The notes beneath the pieces were generated by a model, which saw nothing but the letters and a program-made list of their open reading frames with translations, had not been told where the DNA came from and did no database searches. Positions 47,199 through 56,376 of a DNA stretch of 64,000 nucleotides are shown here, piece by piece. Positions within the stretch are counted from its first letter, which is position 1. Each line of letters begins with the position of its first letter. Location of the stretch: assembly GCF_006980705.1 (NCBI RefSeq), contig NZ_SBHO01000002.1, positions 280,389-344,388 on the forward strand, in the 5' to 3' direction. Made by a program: the position numbers and the translations under genes. Source of the stretch: Tepidiphilus olei (GTDB lineage: Bacteria > Pseudomonadota > Gammaproteobacteria > Burkholderiales > Rhodocyclaceae).

Positions 47199-48284
47199 AT
47201 GAGTGAGCATTTATTGAAGGATACCGTTTCGCGGCTTTTTGAAGCGCTCGTAACGAAAGAGCTGATCGAGGCGATGGAAGGTGGACTGTGGCCTCGAGAA
47301 GCTTGGGCACAATGCGAAGAGCTTGGTTTGCCGAGAGTCTGGGTTCCAGAGTCAGCTGGTGGGTATGGCGTGGATCCGGCTGAGGCGATGGAAGTGGTGC
47401 GCTTGGTGGGGCAGTACGCCGTTCCCCTGCCGCTCGTCGAGACGATGTACGCCAATCGACTGGCGGCGATCAGCGGGCTCGCGATCGAAGAAGGGCCGAC
47501 GACTTTTGCCCCGGTGCATCAGCGTCAGCTTCCCGCGATGCGCGCCACCTCTGGGGGGTGGCACTTGAGGGGAGCGCTCGAAAGCGTGCCTTGGGCCCGT
47601 TGGGCACGCCATGTGATCGTTTTGGCACAGGCGCCCGAAGAACAGCGGTTTTATCTGGCACGAGTACCCAGTCATAGTCTGGCGCTCGAGCCAGGCAACA
47701 ATCTTGCCGGTGAACCTCGCGATACGGTGCGTTTCGACCTCGTGCTTCCCGACACCGCGGTGGCTTCTTTGCCTGAGGAATTCGGTTGGTCCCAATGGGA
47801 AGGTGCAGCGGCGGCGCTGCGGGCGCTGCAGATCGCCGGGGCGCTGACGCAGGTGCTGGATTTGAGCGTGCAGTATGCCAACGAGAGGGTGCAGTTCGGC
47901 CGTCCGTTGGGGAAATTCCAGGCAGTGCAGCAGAACCTCGCCGTGCTTGCCGGCTGGGTGGTCACGGCAACGGCGGCTGCGGACATCGGCGCCGAAGCGC
48001 TGATCGAAGGGCCGACGCTGCTGCCGATCGCGGTGGCCAAGGCGAGAACCAGCGAAGCGGCAGGCAGTGCGGCGGCGATCGCGCACCAGGTCCATGGTGC
48101 GATGGGGTTCACCCGCGAACATCGGCTGCATACCTTTACCCGCCGCTTGTGGTCCTGGCGGGATGAATTCGGCAATGAAGGGTATTGGCACCGTCAGCTG
48201 GGTCGCCTCACTTTCGCAGCTGGAGCGGACGGTTGGTGGCCTATGGTCACGGCAACGCCATATGTCAAAGCCCAAATCGCTTGA
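47199..48284 (+). CDS. Acyl-CoA dehydrogenase family protein, small-subunit type
   Basis: A 361-residue member of the acyl-CoA dehydrogenase family with a shortened N-terminal part. The usual FAD-binding TEPxxGSD and W-S/T motifs of the middle domain are not visible. The C-terminal helical domain is preserved: YANERVQFGRPLGKFQAVQQNLA and IAHQVHGAMGFTREHRLHTFTRRL. Next to the complete-looking dehydrogenase at 48297, it probably forms a heteromeric enzyme, as known for pimeloyl-CoA and steroid-type dehydrogenases. The ATG at 47199 is preceded by CTGGAGA. Confidence 0.85.
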   Translation: MSEHLLKDTVSRLFEALVTKELIEAMEGGLWPREAWAQCEELGLPRVWVPESAGGYGVDPAEAMEVVRLVGQYAVPLPLVETMYANRLAAISGLAIEEGPTTFAPVHQRQLPAMRATSGGWHLRGALESVPWARWARHVIVLAQAPEEQRFYLARVPSHSLALEPGNNLAGEPRDTVRFDLVLPDTAVASLPEEFGWSQWEGAAAALRALQIAGALTQVLDLSVQYANERVQFGRPLGKFQAVQQNLAVLAGWVVTATAAADIGAEALIEGPTLLPIAVAKARTSEAAGSAAAIAHQVHGAMGFTREHRLHTFTRRLWSWRDEFGNEGYWHRQLGRLTFAAGADGWWPMVTATPYVKAQIA

Positions 48285-48296
48285 GGGAGATTGCTC

Positions 48297-49445
48297 ATGA
48301 TTGCCATTGCGTTTCCATCCCCTCCTCCGACCACCGCTGAGCTCGAGACCTTGCGCCAAGAAGTTCGCGCATTCCTCGCCGCAGAGCTTGCCCATCTGCC
48401 GCCGCGCGAACGCGTCCGCTCGTGGATGGGGTTCGATGCTTCCTTCAGTCGCAAATTGGGGCAGCGTGGCTGGATCGGCATGACCTGGCCCAAGCGTTAT
48501 GGCGGGCATGAGCGCAGCGCCTTGGAGCGCTACGTCGTACTCGAGGAATTGTTGGCGGCTGGTGCCCCCGTGAGTGCGCACTGGATCGCCGATCGACAAA
48601 GCGGCCCTTTGTTGCTGAAGTATGGCACGGAGGAGCAACGGTGCGAGATCCTGCCGCGTATCACTGCGGGAGAGTGTTTTTTCTGCATCGGGATGAGCGA
48701 ACCGGATGCCGGCTCGGATCTGGCCAGCGTACGCACACGCGCCACTCCCGTCGAGGGCGGCTATGTCGTCAATGGCACCAAGGTGTGGACCACCAATGCC
48801 CATCTCTGTCATTACATGGTGCTCTTCTGCCGTACAGGGGTTCAGGAAGATCGTCATGCCGGTTTCAGTCAGTTTTTGGTGGACATGAAGACGCCCGGCA
48901 TCACGGTGCGGCCGATCGCCGATCTCTCCGGCGAGCATCATTTCAACGAAGTGGTGTTCCAAGACGTCTTTCTGCCGCGCTCGGCGCTCTTGGGTAAGGA
49001 AGGGGACGGTTGGAAGCAGCTGATGGAGGAGCTCGCGTTCGAGCGCAGTGGCCCCGAGCGCTTCTTGTCTTCTTTCGTCGCCATGGTCGAGGCGGTGCGG
49101 GCCCTACGGGATGCGCCTTCGGATGCGGCCCAAGCGGCGATCGGACGCATGACGGCCCAGCTCGTCGTACTGCGTCGCCTTTCTCGTTCGGTGGCGGGGA
49201 TGCTGCAGCGCCAGGAGAAACCCGATCTGCAGGCAAGCCTCGTCAAAGATTTGGGTGGCGTGTTCGAACAAGAAGTCGCCGACATCATTCGTTCGTTGGT
49301 GGCGGTCGAACCTTCCTTGGGTGCCAAGGACGAGCTGTCCGCCACTTTGGCGCGATTGGTGATGCTCGCCCCGTCGTTTTCTTTGCGCGGGGGAGCTAGG
49401 GAGATCCTGCGCGGCATCATCGCACGGGGTTTGGGGTTGCGGTAA
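48297..49445 (+). CDS. Acyl-CoA dehydrogenase, large-subunit type
   Basis: A 382-residue dehydrogenase with FAD-binding motifs FCIGMSEPDAGSDLASVRTRA and KVWTTNAHLCHY. LAFERSGPERFLSS carries a Glu in the region used as catalytic base by isovaleryl-type enzymes. The ATG at 48297 has GAGGGAGA six bases upstream. It lies 12 bases after its probable small partner and 36 bases before the crotonase gene. The pairing suggests a bulky, cyclic or dicarboxylic acyl-CoA substrate; not provable here. Confidence 0.88.
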   Translation: MIAIAFPSPPPTTAELETLRQEVRAFLAAELAHLPPRERVRSWMGFDASFSRKLGQRGWIGMTWPKRYGGHERSALERYVVLEELLAAGAPVSAHWIADRQSGPLLLKYGTEEQRCEILPRITAGECFFCIGMSEPDAGSDLASVRTRATPVEGGYVVNGTKVWTTNAHLCHYMVLFCRTGVQEDRHAGFSQFLVDMKTPGITVRPIADLSGEHHFNEVVFQDVFLPRSALLGKEGDGWKQLMEELAFERSGPERFLSSFVAMVEAVRALRDAPSDAAQAAIGRMTAQLVVLRRLSRSVAGMLQRQEKPDLQASLVKDLGGVFEQEVADIIRSLVAVEPSLGAKDELSATLARLVMLAPSFSLRGGAREILRGIIARGLGLR

Positions 49446-49481
49446 GACCACCGCGGCCAATGTCAGAGGAGAGAGGGGAAG

Positions 49482-50270
49482 ATGAGCGATTTGATCTACG
49501 AAGTCGTAAACCACGTGGCCTGGATCCGGCTGAATCGACCGAGACTGAAAAACGCCTTCACGCTCGAGATGATCGACGAATGGGCGGCCCGTCTGCAAGA
49601 GGCGAGCAAGGACGATGATGTCTGCGTGGTCGTCGTCACCGGCAACGGCGGTAGTTTCTGCTCCGGCGTCGATCTGGCGGTGATGGACGAGCTCTATGCA
49701 AAGAAAAGCGCACTGGCATGGAAGACGCTTTTGTGGAATCGCATCCACCGCATCGCGCTCACCTTGAACGACATGGATAAACCGGTGATTGCCGCCGTAC
49801 GCGGTACGGCAGTGGGTGCCGGTATGGACATGGCGCTGATGTGTGATTTGCGTTTTGCTGGACGTTCGGCCAAATTCAGTGAAGGATACATCAAGATCGG
49901 TGCCGTTCCCGGAGATGGTGGCTGTTACTTCCTACCCCGCCTCGTCGGCCATGCGAAAGCGCTCGAATTGATGTGGACGGGCGATTTCGTGGACGCCGAT
50001 GAAGCCCTCCGTATCGGCATCGTCAATCGAGTTTATGACGATGAGGTGCTCGAACGCGAGACGCAGGCCTTTGCCGAGCGGATCGCAGCGCAGAGCCCCT
50101 TGGCGGTGCGGCTCATCAAGCGCGCCGTCTACCAGAGTCGGGACTGCGACCTGCGCACTGCGCTCGACCTGATCTCTTCGCACATGGGGGTGGTATTGAC
50201 CACGGAAGACGCGGGTGAGGCGTTGGCGGCTTTCCAGCAGCGGCGTACGCCCCAGTTTCATGGCAGGTGA
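49482..50270 (+). CDS. Enoyl-CoA hydratase/isomerase (crotonase) family protein
   Basis: A 262-residue crotonase. The oxyanion-hole segments are present: GGSFCSGVDLAVM and AAVRGTAVGAGMDMALMCD. Where rat enoyl-CoA hydratase has its first catalytic Glu (GGGCELAMMCD), this protein has Asp. The second region reads KFSEGYIKIGAVPGDGG rather than QPE...GAGG. It may act as hydratase, isomerase or C-C hydrolase. It is the last gene of the cluster and is followed by a strong hairpin. Confidence 0.85.
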   Translation: MSDLIYEVVNHVAWIRLNRPRLKNAFTLEMIDEWAARLQEASKDDDVCVVVVTGNGGSFCSGVDLAVMDELYAKKSALAWKTLLWNRIHRIALTLNDMDKPVIAAVRGTAVGAGMDMALMCDLRFAGRSAKFSEGYIKIGAVPGDGGCYFLPRLVGHAKALELMWTGDFVDADEALRIGIVNRVYDDEVLERETQAFAERIAAQSPLAVRLIKRAVYQSRDCDLRTALDLISSHMGVVLTTEDAGEALAAFQQRRTPQFHGR

Positions 50271-50308
50271 TCTTGCTTCGAATGGGTGACACCGAAGACC
50301 CAATCCTC

Positions 50309-50346
50309 GGTGCGGTGGATCGAGCACTTCACCACCGCACCCTTTG
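50309..50346 (+). terminator. Rho-independent-like terminator after the catabolic cluster
   Basis: GGTGCGGTGG (50309-50318) pairs perfectly with CCACCGCACC (50332-50341), followed by a short CTTTG. The T-tract is short, but the ten-pair stem lies 38 bases after the last gene of the cluster. Confidence 0.65.
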
Positions 50347-50470
50347 AGGAGATCGCAAGCTAGGGAAACGTCTCGAAGCGATCGAGGATGGGGCCCAGAG
50401 CGGTGCCCCGTTGCTACGGGGAAGGGCGCCGAGCGGTTAGAATTGCGCGATCTTCCGGTCGGTGCAAAAA

Positions 50471-51367
50471 ATGAAACCCGTCGTTCGCGCCACCCTGATC
50501 GGAGCGAGCGCCATCGTCCTGTGGGGGACGCTCGCGCCGCTCACGGCGCTCACCGGCGGGCGCATCCCGCCGTTCCAGCTGCTCGCCGCCAGTTTCACCC
50601 TGGCGTTCGCCCTCATGCTGCTGCGCTGGCGTCTGCAGGGGCACTGGGGCCTTGCCCGGGCGCGTCAGCCGCTTGCCGCGTGGTTGCTGGGGGTGGGCGG
50701 GCTCTTCGGTTACCATGCCTGTTATTTTGCCGCCATGCAGCGGGCGCCCGCGGTGCAGGTGAGCCTCATCGCCTATCTATGGCCGCTTCTGATCGTGCTC
50801 TTTGCCGCCTTGTTGCCCGGTGCTCGTTTGCGGGTGCGCCACCTCGTCGGAGCGGCGCTGGCGCTCGGTGGAGTGTGGATGTTGCTCGGGGGCAACGCCG
50901 GTTTCGATTCGACGTACGTGAGGGGCTATCTGCTCGCCGCTGCCTGCGCCCTCATCTGGTCGGCCTATTCCGTGCTCTCGCGTTTGTTGCCGCGCGTGCC
51001 GAGCGAGGCGGTAGGGTGGTTCTGCGGAGCGACGGCGCTCCTTGCCTGGATGGCGCACTTCGCTTGGGAGCCGACCCTCTGGCCCGACGGGGCAATGGGC
51101 TGGTGCGCCCTGCTCGCCTTGGGGTTGGGTCCGGTGGGGATGGCGTTCTTCACCTGGGATCATGGCGTCAAGCACGGGGACATCGCGCTCCTTGGAGTGC
51201 TCTCATACGCGGCCCCGCTCATCTCCGTTGTGTTGTTGGTCGTGTTGGGCTTGGCCGAACCCAGTGCTCGGCTCGAGGCTGCGGCGCTGGCGATCGTGGG
51301 CGGCTCGCTGGTGGCGGGTTGGGAATGGAGGAAACGGGCCGTTTCCTCGTTCGAGGAGGTTTCGTGA
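50471..51367 (+). CDS. EamA/DMT superfamily transporter
   Basis: A 298-residue membrane protein with ten predicted segments in two EamA repeats: residues about 10-140 (AIVLWGTLAPLTALTGG) and 150-290 (LIWSAYSVLSRLLP). The family exports metabolites, often amino acids; the substrate is unknown. The start may be ATG 50471 or GTG 50462. The GAGGAGG near its end serves the next gene, which overlaps by GTGA. Confidence 0.85.
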   Translation: MKPVVRATLIGASAIVLWGTLAPLTALTGGRIPPFQLLAASFTLAFALMLLRWRLQGHWGLARARQPLAAWLLGVGGLFGYHACYFAAMQRAPAVQVSLIAYLWPLLIVLFAALLPGARLRVRHLVGAALALGGVWMLLGGNAGFDSTYVRGYLLAAACALIWSAYSVLSRLLPRVPSEAVGWFCGATALLAWMAHFAWEPTLWPDGAMGWCALLALGLGPVGMAFFTWDHGVKHGDIALLGVLSYAAPLISVVLLVVLGLAEPSARLEAAALAIVGGSLVAGWEWRKRAVSSFEEVS

Positions 51368-51804
51368 CAAGGGTGATGACGGCTTCCCGCTTCCCGCTAC
51401 TGGCCGCGGCGTGCTTCGGCTTTCTGGGGGTAGCCATGGGCGCGTTCGGGGCGCATGTGTTGCGGTCGCACCTTGCCGCCGCGCTCTACGAGAACGTGCA
51501 AACGGCGGTGTTCTACCAGTTCGTCCATGCCCTGGCGCTCTTCGCTCTGGGGGTGCTGGGAGCCGCGGGCTGGAGGAACCGGGCCTTGAGCCTCGCGGCG
51601 GGGTTGTGGACGGGCGGGGTGATCGCTTTCTGCGGCAGCCTCTACGCTTATGCCTTTACGCAATGGTGGCCGCTGGTGTGGGTGACGCCGTTAGGCGGCA
51701 CGGCGCTGCTCGCCGGCTGGGCCGCGTTCGGCATTGGCGTCTTGCAGGAAATTCCTTCGATGCAAGACGGGTCTCCATGCTCATCGAAGCGACGATCGCG
51801 TTAA
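51364..51804 (+). CDS. DUF423 (YgdD family) membrane protein
   Basis: A 146-residue protein with four hydrophobic segments and the DUF423 core: FGFLGVAMGAFGAHVL, AVFYQFVHALALFALGVL and GSLYAYAF. The function is unknown. GTG 51364 is preceded by GAGGAGG at a good distance and overlaps the EamA stop (GTGA); an ATG at 51376 is the alternative. The last 25 residues beyond IGVLQE look like an unconserved tail. Confidence 0.85.
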   Translation: MTRVMTASRFPLLAAACFGFLGVAMGAFGAHVLRSHLAAALYENVQTAVFYQFVHALALFALGVLGAAGWRNRALSLAAGLWTGGVIAFCGSLYAYAFTQWWPLVWVTPLGGTALLAGWAAFGIGVLQEIPSMQDGSPCSSKRRSR

Positions 51805-51808
51805 AATT

Positions 51809-51825
51809 TAACAAGCTCGTAACAA
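51809..51825 (+). promoter_or_regulatory. Pho-box-like repeats upstream of pstS
   Basis: TAACAA occurs at 51809 and 51820, spaced 11 bases, the period of PhoB half-sites (TGACA on this strand). The hexamers differ from the consensus by one base each, so the call is tentative; the position 72 bases before pstS fits. Confidence 0.35.
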
Positions 51826-51896
51826 TCGCACTCTAGACTCTCCGGGTCGGGACGTTCGTCCCTGCAAAGCCCCTTTCTCGAACAAGGAGTCGTTCC

Positions 51897-52898
51897 ATGA
51901 AATTCTCCAAAAGCGTACTGCTTGGAGCACTGGCGTTGGTGGGTGCGGTCGGTGCCGCTCAGGCACAGCAGAAGATCGTCACGATCGACGGATCGAGCAC
52001 GGTCTATCCGGTGACCGAGGCCGTGGCCGAGGAATATCAAAAAATGAAGAAAGGCACGGTGAAGGTCACGGTGGGGATCTCCGGCACCGGGGGTGGATTC
52101 AAGAAATTCTGCCGTGGCGAGACGGACATTTCCGGGGCATCACGACCCATCCTCAAGTCGGAAATGGAAGTGTGCCGCCAGGCCGGAATCGAGTACATCG
52201 AGCTGCCGGTGGCTTATGACGCCATTACCGTCGTGATCAACCCGAAGAACACCTGGGCCGAGGAAATGACGGTGGCCGAGCTCAAGAAGATGTGGGAGCC
52301 TTCCGCGCAAGGGGTGGTCGACAACTGGAAGAAGGTCTCCGAGCGATTCCCTGATCATCCGCTCAAGCTCGCCGGTCCCGGTGCCGATTCCGGCACCTTC
52401 GATTATTTCACCGAAGCCATCGTCGGCAAGTCGAAGTCGAGCCGGGGTGATTTCATGGCTTCCGAAGACGACAACGTGATCGTACAGTTCGTCAGCCGCG
52501 ACGTGGGCGCTTTGGGCTTCTTCGGCATGGCGTACTACATGGAAAACAAGGACAAGGTCAAGGCCGTCAAGATCAAGAAAGACGAAAACTCGCCGGCCAT
52601 CGCTCCCTCGGTCGAAACGGTGAATAACGGCTCGTACCAGCCGCTGTCTCGCCCCGTCTTCATCTACGTGAGCGCAAAGGCCGCCCAGGAAAAACCGGAG
52701 GTGCGAGAGTTCGTCGAATTCTATCTGCAGCACGCTGCCAAGCTGAGCAGGGAAGTGGGCTACGTCGATCTGCCCAGCCAAGCCTATGAGCTGGCGATGG
52801 AGAACTTCAAGGCGATGAGAACGGGCACGGCTTTCGGCGGTGTGCCCGACGTCGGTTTGAAGGTCGAGGAATTGCTGCAGCGTGAGAAGCACCTGTAA
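51897..52898 (+). CDS. pstS: Phosphate ABC transporter substrate-binding protein
   Basis: Periplasmic phosphate-binding protein, 333 residues. The signal peptide ([19 protein letters not shown]) ends before [20 protein letters not shown], whose SST loop binds phosphate. [20 protein letters not shown] and [16 protein letters not shown] are the other binding loops. AACAAGGAG precedes the ATG. It is the first gene of pstSCAB and separated from pstC by a hairpin that may raise its relative expression. Confidence 0.95.
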   Translation: MKFSKSVLLGALALVGAVGAAQAQQKIVTIDGSSTVYPVTEAVAEEYQKMKKGTVKVTVGISGTGGGFKKFCRGETDISGASRPILKSEMEVCRQAGIEYIELPVAYDAITVVINPKNTWAEEMTVAELKKMWEPSAQGVVDNWKKVSERFPDHPLKLAGPGADSGTFDYFTEAIVGKSKSSRGDFMASEDDNVIVQFVSRDVGALGFFGMAYYMENKDKVKAVKIKKDENSPAIAPSVETVNNGSYQPLSRPVFIYVSAKAAQEKPEVREFVEFYLQHAAKLSREVGYVDLPSQAYELAMENFKAMRTGTAFGGVPDVGLKVEELLQREKHL

Positions 52899-52911
52899 GC
52901 TGCATTGCCAC

Positions 52912-52946
52912 GCCATCGGCTCGCGATTGCCAGCCGATGGCTTTTT
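52912..52946 (+). terminator. Hairpin with T-tract between pstS and pstC
   Basis: GCCATCGGCT (52912-52921) pairs perfectly with AGCCGATGGC (52932-52941), followed by TTTTT. It is 13 bases after the pstS stop and 37 bases before pstC, so it probably attenuates read-through inside the operon. Confidence 0.8.
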
Positions 52947-52982
52947 CATCGTTCGATCCTTATTACTACGGTCAGACAGACC

Positions 52983-53945
52983 ATGAGCGATTCAATGACG
53001 ACGACCGACACGGGTGGTAGCGGTAGTCTTTCCTCTCCTTATCTCGACCGTATCCGCACCATGCGCCACGTGCGCAACGGCAAGGAACGCATCATCGAGG
53101 CGATCCTTTTCGTGGCGGCATTTTGCGCCGTGGCGGTGACGGTGGCCATCGTCGCCATTTTGCTCTACGAGGCCTCGACGTTCTTCGAACACGTCTCGCT
53201 CGTGGAGTTTCTCACCGGCACCGAATGGACGCCGCTCTTCGAGCGTGCGAGGTATGGCATGCTACCGCTGCTGGTCGGCACGGTGGTGACTTCCGCCATC
53301 GCCTTTCTCGTCGCCGGCCCGCTGGGCTTCCTCATCGCGATGTATCTATCCGAATTCGCTCCGCCGAAACTCGCGGAGGTGCTCAAACCTTTCCTCGAAC
53401 TGCTCGCCGGCGTGCCGACCATCGTCTATGGCTATTTCGCATTGCTCTTCGTCACGCCGCTGCTGCAGAAACTCATTCCGGGGCTGCCCGGATTCAACAT
53501 GCTCAGCGCCGGTCTGGTGATGGGATTGATGATCGTGCCCTACGTGGCTTCGATCGCCGAGGATGCGATGCGCGCCGTGCCCATGGCGCTGCGCGAAGGC
53601 TCGTACGCCATGGGGGCCACGCGTTTTCAAACGGCGATGTGGGTGGTGCTCCCGGCTTCCTTCTCTGGGGTGATGGCTGCGTTCGTGCTGGGGATTTCCC
53701 GGGCGGTGGGCGAAACGATGATCGTGGCCATCGCCGCCGGTCAGCAACCCAACTTCACTTTCGATCCGCGCGAACCCGCGGCGACGATCACCGCCTACAT
53801 CGTGCAGGTGGCCATGGGCGATCTGCCGCACGGTTCGATCGGCTACCAGAGCATTTTCGCCGTCGGGCTCGTGCTCGTGGTGATCACCTTGTTTTTCAAC
53901 CTGATCGGCCAAATGCTGCGCCGGCGCATTCGCGAGGTGTATTGA
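52983..53945 (+). CDS. pstC: Phosphate ABC transporter permease PstC
   Basis: A 320-residue inner membrane permease with about six segments. The N-terminal cytoplasmic tail (SDSMTTTDTGG...) is followed by IIEAILFVAAFCAVAVTVAIV. The EAA loop is VPMALREGSYAMGATRFQTA and the RAVGETMIVAIAAG segment is conserved in Pst permeases. The ATG at 52983 starts just after the attenuator; the frame is open upstream to 52905. pstA follows after one base. Confidence 0.93.
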   Translation: MSDSMTTTDTGGSGSLSSPYLDRIRTMRHVRNGKERIIEAILFVAAFCAVAVTVAIVAILLYEASTFFEHVSLVEFLTGTEWTPLFERARYGMLPLLVGTVVTSAIAFLVAGPLGFLIAMYLSEFAPPKLAEVLKPFLELLAGVPTIVYGYFALLFVTPLLQKLIPGLPGFNMLSAGLVMGLMIVPYVASIAEDAMRAVPMALREGSYAMGATRFQTAMWVVLPASFSGVMAAFVLGISRAVGETMIVAIAAGQQPNFTFDPREPAATITAYIVQVAMGDLPHGSIGYQSIFAVGLVLVVITLFFNLIGQMLRRRIREVY

Positions 53946-53946
53946 G

Positions 53947-54870
53947 ATGGCGGAGACACAGGGTCCTCGGTTGCGAACGATCATCGCCCGAAACCATCGC
54001 TGGGATTTGATCATCGGCACCATCGGCTTGCTGGCCACGACCGTGGGGGTGCTCGTCCTCATGCTCCTCTTCGTCGATCTGGTGATCGACGGCTGGCAGC
54101 GGCTCACCCCCGATTTCTTCCTGAATTTCCCGTCGCGGCGGCCCGAGGAAGCGGGTATTCTCTCGGCCTGGGTCGGGTCGGCCCTGGTGATGGTCGTGAC
54201 CGCGTTCACCGCTGTGCCGCTCGGGGTGGCCGCGGCCATCTATCTGGAAGAATACGCGCCGAAAAACTGGATCACGGAGCTCATCGAAATCAACGTGACC
54301 AATCTCGCGGCGGTGCCTTCCATCATCTACGGCTTGCTTGCCCTGGGGCTTTTCGTCTATATCCTCGGTTTAGGGCATAGCATCCTCACGGCCGGCCTCA
54401 CCCTCGGGCTCATGATCCTGCCCATCGTCATCGTGGCCACCCGCGAGGCGCTGCGCGCCATTCCCGTGGCCATCCGCGAGGCGGCTTATGCCTTGGGGGC
54501 GACGCGCTGGCAAGTGGTGAGCGATCACCTCGTCCCCTACGCTTCGGGTGGCATCTACACCGGGGTGATCATCGGCCTGTCGCGCGCCATCGGTGAGACG
54601 GCGCCCGTCATCACCATCGGCGCGCTCACTTTCATCGCTTTCCTGCCACCGATTCCGTTCACCGGCGATCCCCCTGCGGGTCCCTTCGATTGGCTCTTTT
54701 CGCCTTTCACCGTGCTGCCCATCCAGATGTTCAACTGGCTGTCGCGTCCGCAGACCGCGTTTCACGTCAATGCAGCGGCCACCGGCATCGTCATCATCGT
54801 GGCAACCCTATTGATGAACGGCATTGCCATCTGGCTGCGCAGCCGTATCCGCAGCAAGCTGAAATGGTGA
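53947..54870 (+). CDS. pstA: Phosphate ABC transporter permease PstA
   Basis: A 307-residue permease, partner of Pst[20 protein letters not shown] forms the first segment. The EAA loop [20 protein letters not shown] and the [15 protein letters not shown] segment are typical of PstA. It follows pstC by one base and precedes pstB by 31 bases. Confidence 0.94.
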   Translation: MAETQGPRLRTIIARNHRWDLIIGTIGLLATTVGVLVLMLLFVDLVIDGWQRLTPDFFLNFPSRRPEEAGILSAWVGSALVMVVTAFTAVPLGVAAAIYLEEYAPKNWITELIEINVTNLAAVPSIIYGLLALGLFVYILGLGHSILTAGLTLGLMILPIVIVATREALRAIPVAIREAAYALGATRWQVVSDHLVPYASGGIYTGVIIGLSRAIGETAPVITIGALTFIAFLPPIPFTGDPPAGPFDWLFSPFTVLPIQMFNWLSRPQTAFHVNAAATGIVIIVATLLMNGIAIWLRSRIRSKLKW

Positions 54871-54901
54871 ACGACCTCAATTTCTCGACGGAATCGACCG
54901 T

Positions 54902-55708
54902 ATGAACCAACCAAAAACCCTGGACGACAACGCTGCGATGGTCACCGAGACGCTCAAGGCCGAGACGCGTAAGTTCAATTTTTTCTATGGCGACAACCAG
55001 GCCCTGAAAAACGTCGACCTGCCGGTGGCCGAACGTCGGGTCACCGCCTTGATCGGGCCGTCCGGCTGCGGCAAATCGACCTTGTTGCGCAGTTTCAACC
55101 GCATGCACGATCTCTATCCCGGTAACCGCTACGAAGGCGAGATCCGTCTCTATCCCGACGACGTCAACCTCGTCTCGCCCGAAGTCGACCCCATCGAGAT
55201 CCGCATGCGCATCTCGATGGTGTTCCAGAAACCCAACCCCTTCCCCAAGACGATTTTCGAGAACGTCGCCTACGGCCTGATGGTGCGTGGCGAGAAACGC
55301 CGCTCGGTGCTGGAGGAGAAAGTCGAAGAAGCCTTGCGCGGGGCGGCGCTGTGGGAAGAGGTCAAGGATCGGCTCGACGATCTGGCCTTCAACCTCTCGG
55401 GCGGCCAGCAGCAGCGCCTGTGCATCGCCCGGGCGCTCGCTTCGGACCCGGAAATCATTCTCTTCGACGAGCCCACTTCGGCGCTCGACCCCATCGCCAC
55501 GGCGAGCATCGAGGAGCTCATCGCCGAGATCAAGGAAAAAGTGACCATTCTCATCGTCACCCACAACATGCAGCAGGCGGCGCGAATCTCGGACTATACG
55601 GCTTTCATGTACCTGGGTGAGCTCGTCGAGTTCGGTCGCACCGACGAGCTCTTCGTGCGCCCGCGCAAGAAACAGACCGAGGACTACATCACCGGGCGCT
55701 TCGGCTGA
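54902..55708 (+). CDS. pstB: Phosphate ABC transporter ATP-binding protein
   Basis: ATPase of the phosphate importer, 268 residues. The [18 protein letters not shown] start, Walker [13 protein letters not shown], signature [10 protein letters not shown], Walker B IILFDEP and the switch His in [18 protein letters not shown] are the PstB pattern. It ends directly against the convergent GDT1 gene. phoU, which often follows pstB, is not here, nor are phoB or phoR. Confidence 0.96.
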   Translation: MNQPKTLDDNAAMVTETLKAETRKFNFFYGDNQALKNVDLPVAERRVTALIGPSGCGKSTLLRSFNRMHDLYPGNRYEGEIRLYPDDVNLVSPEVDPIEIRMRISMVFQKPNPFPKTIFENVAYGLMVRGEKRRSVLEEKVEEALRGAALWEEVKDRLDDLAFNLSGGQQQRLCIARALASDPEIILFDEPTSALDPIATASIEELIAEIKEKVTILIVTHNMQQAARISDYTAFMYLGELVEFGRTDELFVRPRKKQTEDYITGRFG

Positions 55709-56275
55709 TCACCACCACCAGGCCGCGATGCCGAGCAGGACGAAGGCGAGCGCCGCGACCAGGTGGATCGTCTTGGCCGGCAGCCGGCGCGTGATCCGCT
55801 CGCCGAACCACACCACCGGGGCGTTGGCGAGCATCATGCCGACGGTGGTTCCGGTCACCACCGCCGCCCAGGGCGAATAGTGCGCGGCGAGCGCCACGGT
55901 GGCGATCTGCGTCTTGTCCCCCATCTCGGCAAGGAAGAACGCGGAAGACACGATCGTGAAGATGCGGGTGAGCGTTGCCGCCGGCCGCGTCTTCGTCTCG
56001 TCTTCGTCGATCGTATCCGGTACCAGCATCCACAACCCCAGCGCGACGAAGGAAAGGGCGGTGACCATGCGCAGCACGTCCGGCCCGAGCCACTGCGTCA
56101 CCGCCGCGCCCAGCGCCGCGGCGCCGGCGTGATTGACGAGGGTGGCAAAGAAAATCGCCGCGCAGATCGTCCACGGCGCACGATAGCGCCCGGCGAGCAC
56201 GAGCGAGAGGAGCTGGGTCTTGTCGCCGACTTCGGCGAGCGCGACGAGCCCGGTGGCGGTGAGGAAGGCTTCCAT
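55709..56275 (-). CDS. GDT1/TMEM165 family cation exporter
   Basis: A 188-residue membrane protein with two copies of the family motif E-x-G-D-K-T: ALAEVGDKTQLLSLVLAGR near the N-terminus and FFLAEMGDKTQIATVALAAH in the second half. These line a cation path; bacterial relatives export manganese, others move calcium. The metal here is unknown. The stop is directly adjacent to the convergent pstB stop, and the start faces uvrA across a short promoter region. Confidence 0.9.
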   Translation of the reverse strand: MEAFLTATGLVALAEVGDKTQLLSLVLAGRYRAPWTICAAIFFATLVNHAGAAALGAAVTQWLGPDVLRMVTALSFVALGLWMLVPDTIDEDETKTRPAATLTRIFTIVSSAFFLAEMGDKTQIATVALAAHYSPWAAVVTGTTVGMMLANAPVVWFGERITRRLPAKTIHLVAALAFVLLGIAAWWW

Positions 56276-56376
56276 GGGAGCGCGGCGAAAGGTGGCGCGA
56301 ATCGCATTATAGCGGCGTACTTGCTATGATCGCAGGAATCGCCGACGGGTTCGTCGGCCGCAACGCACGGGGACCC

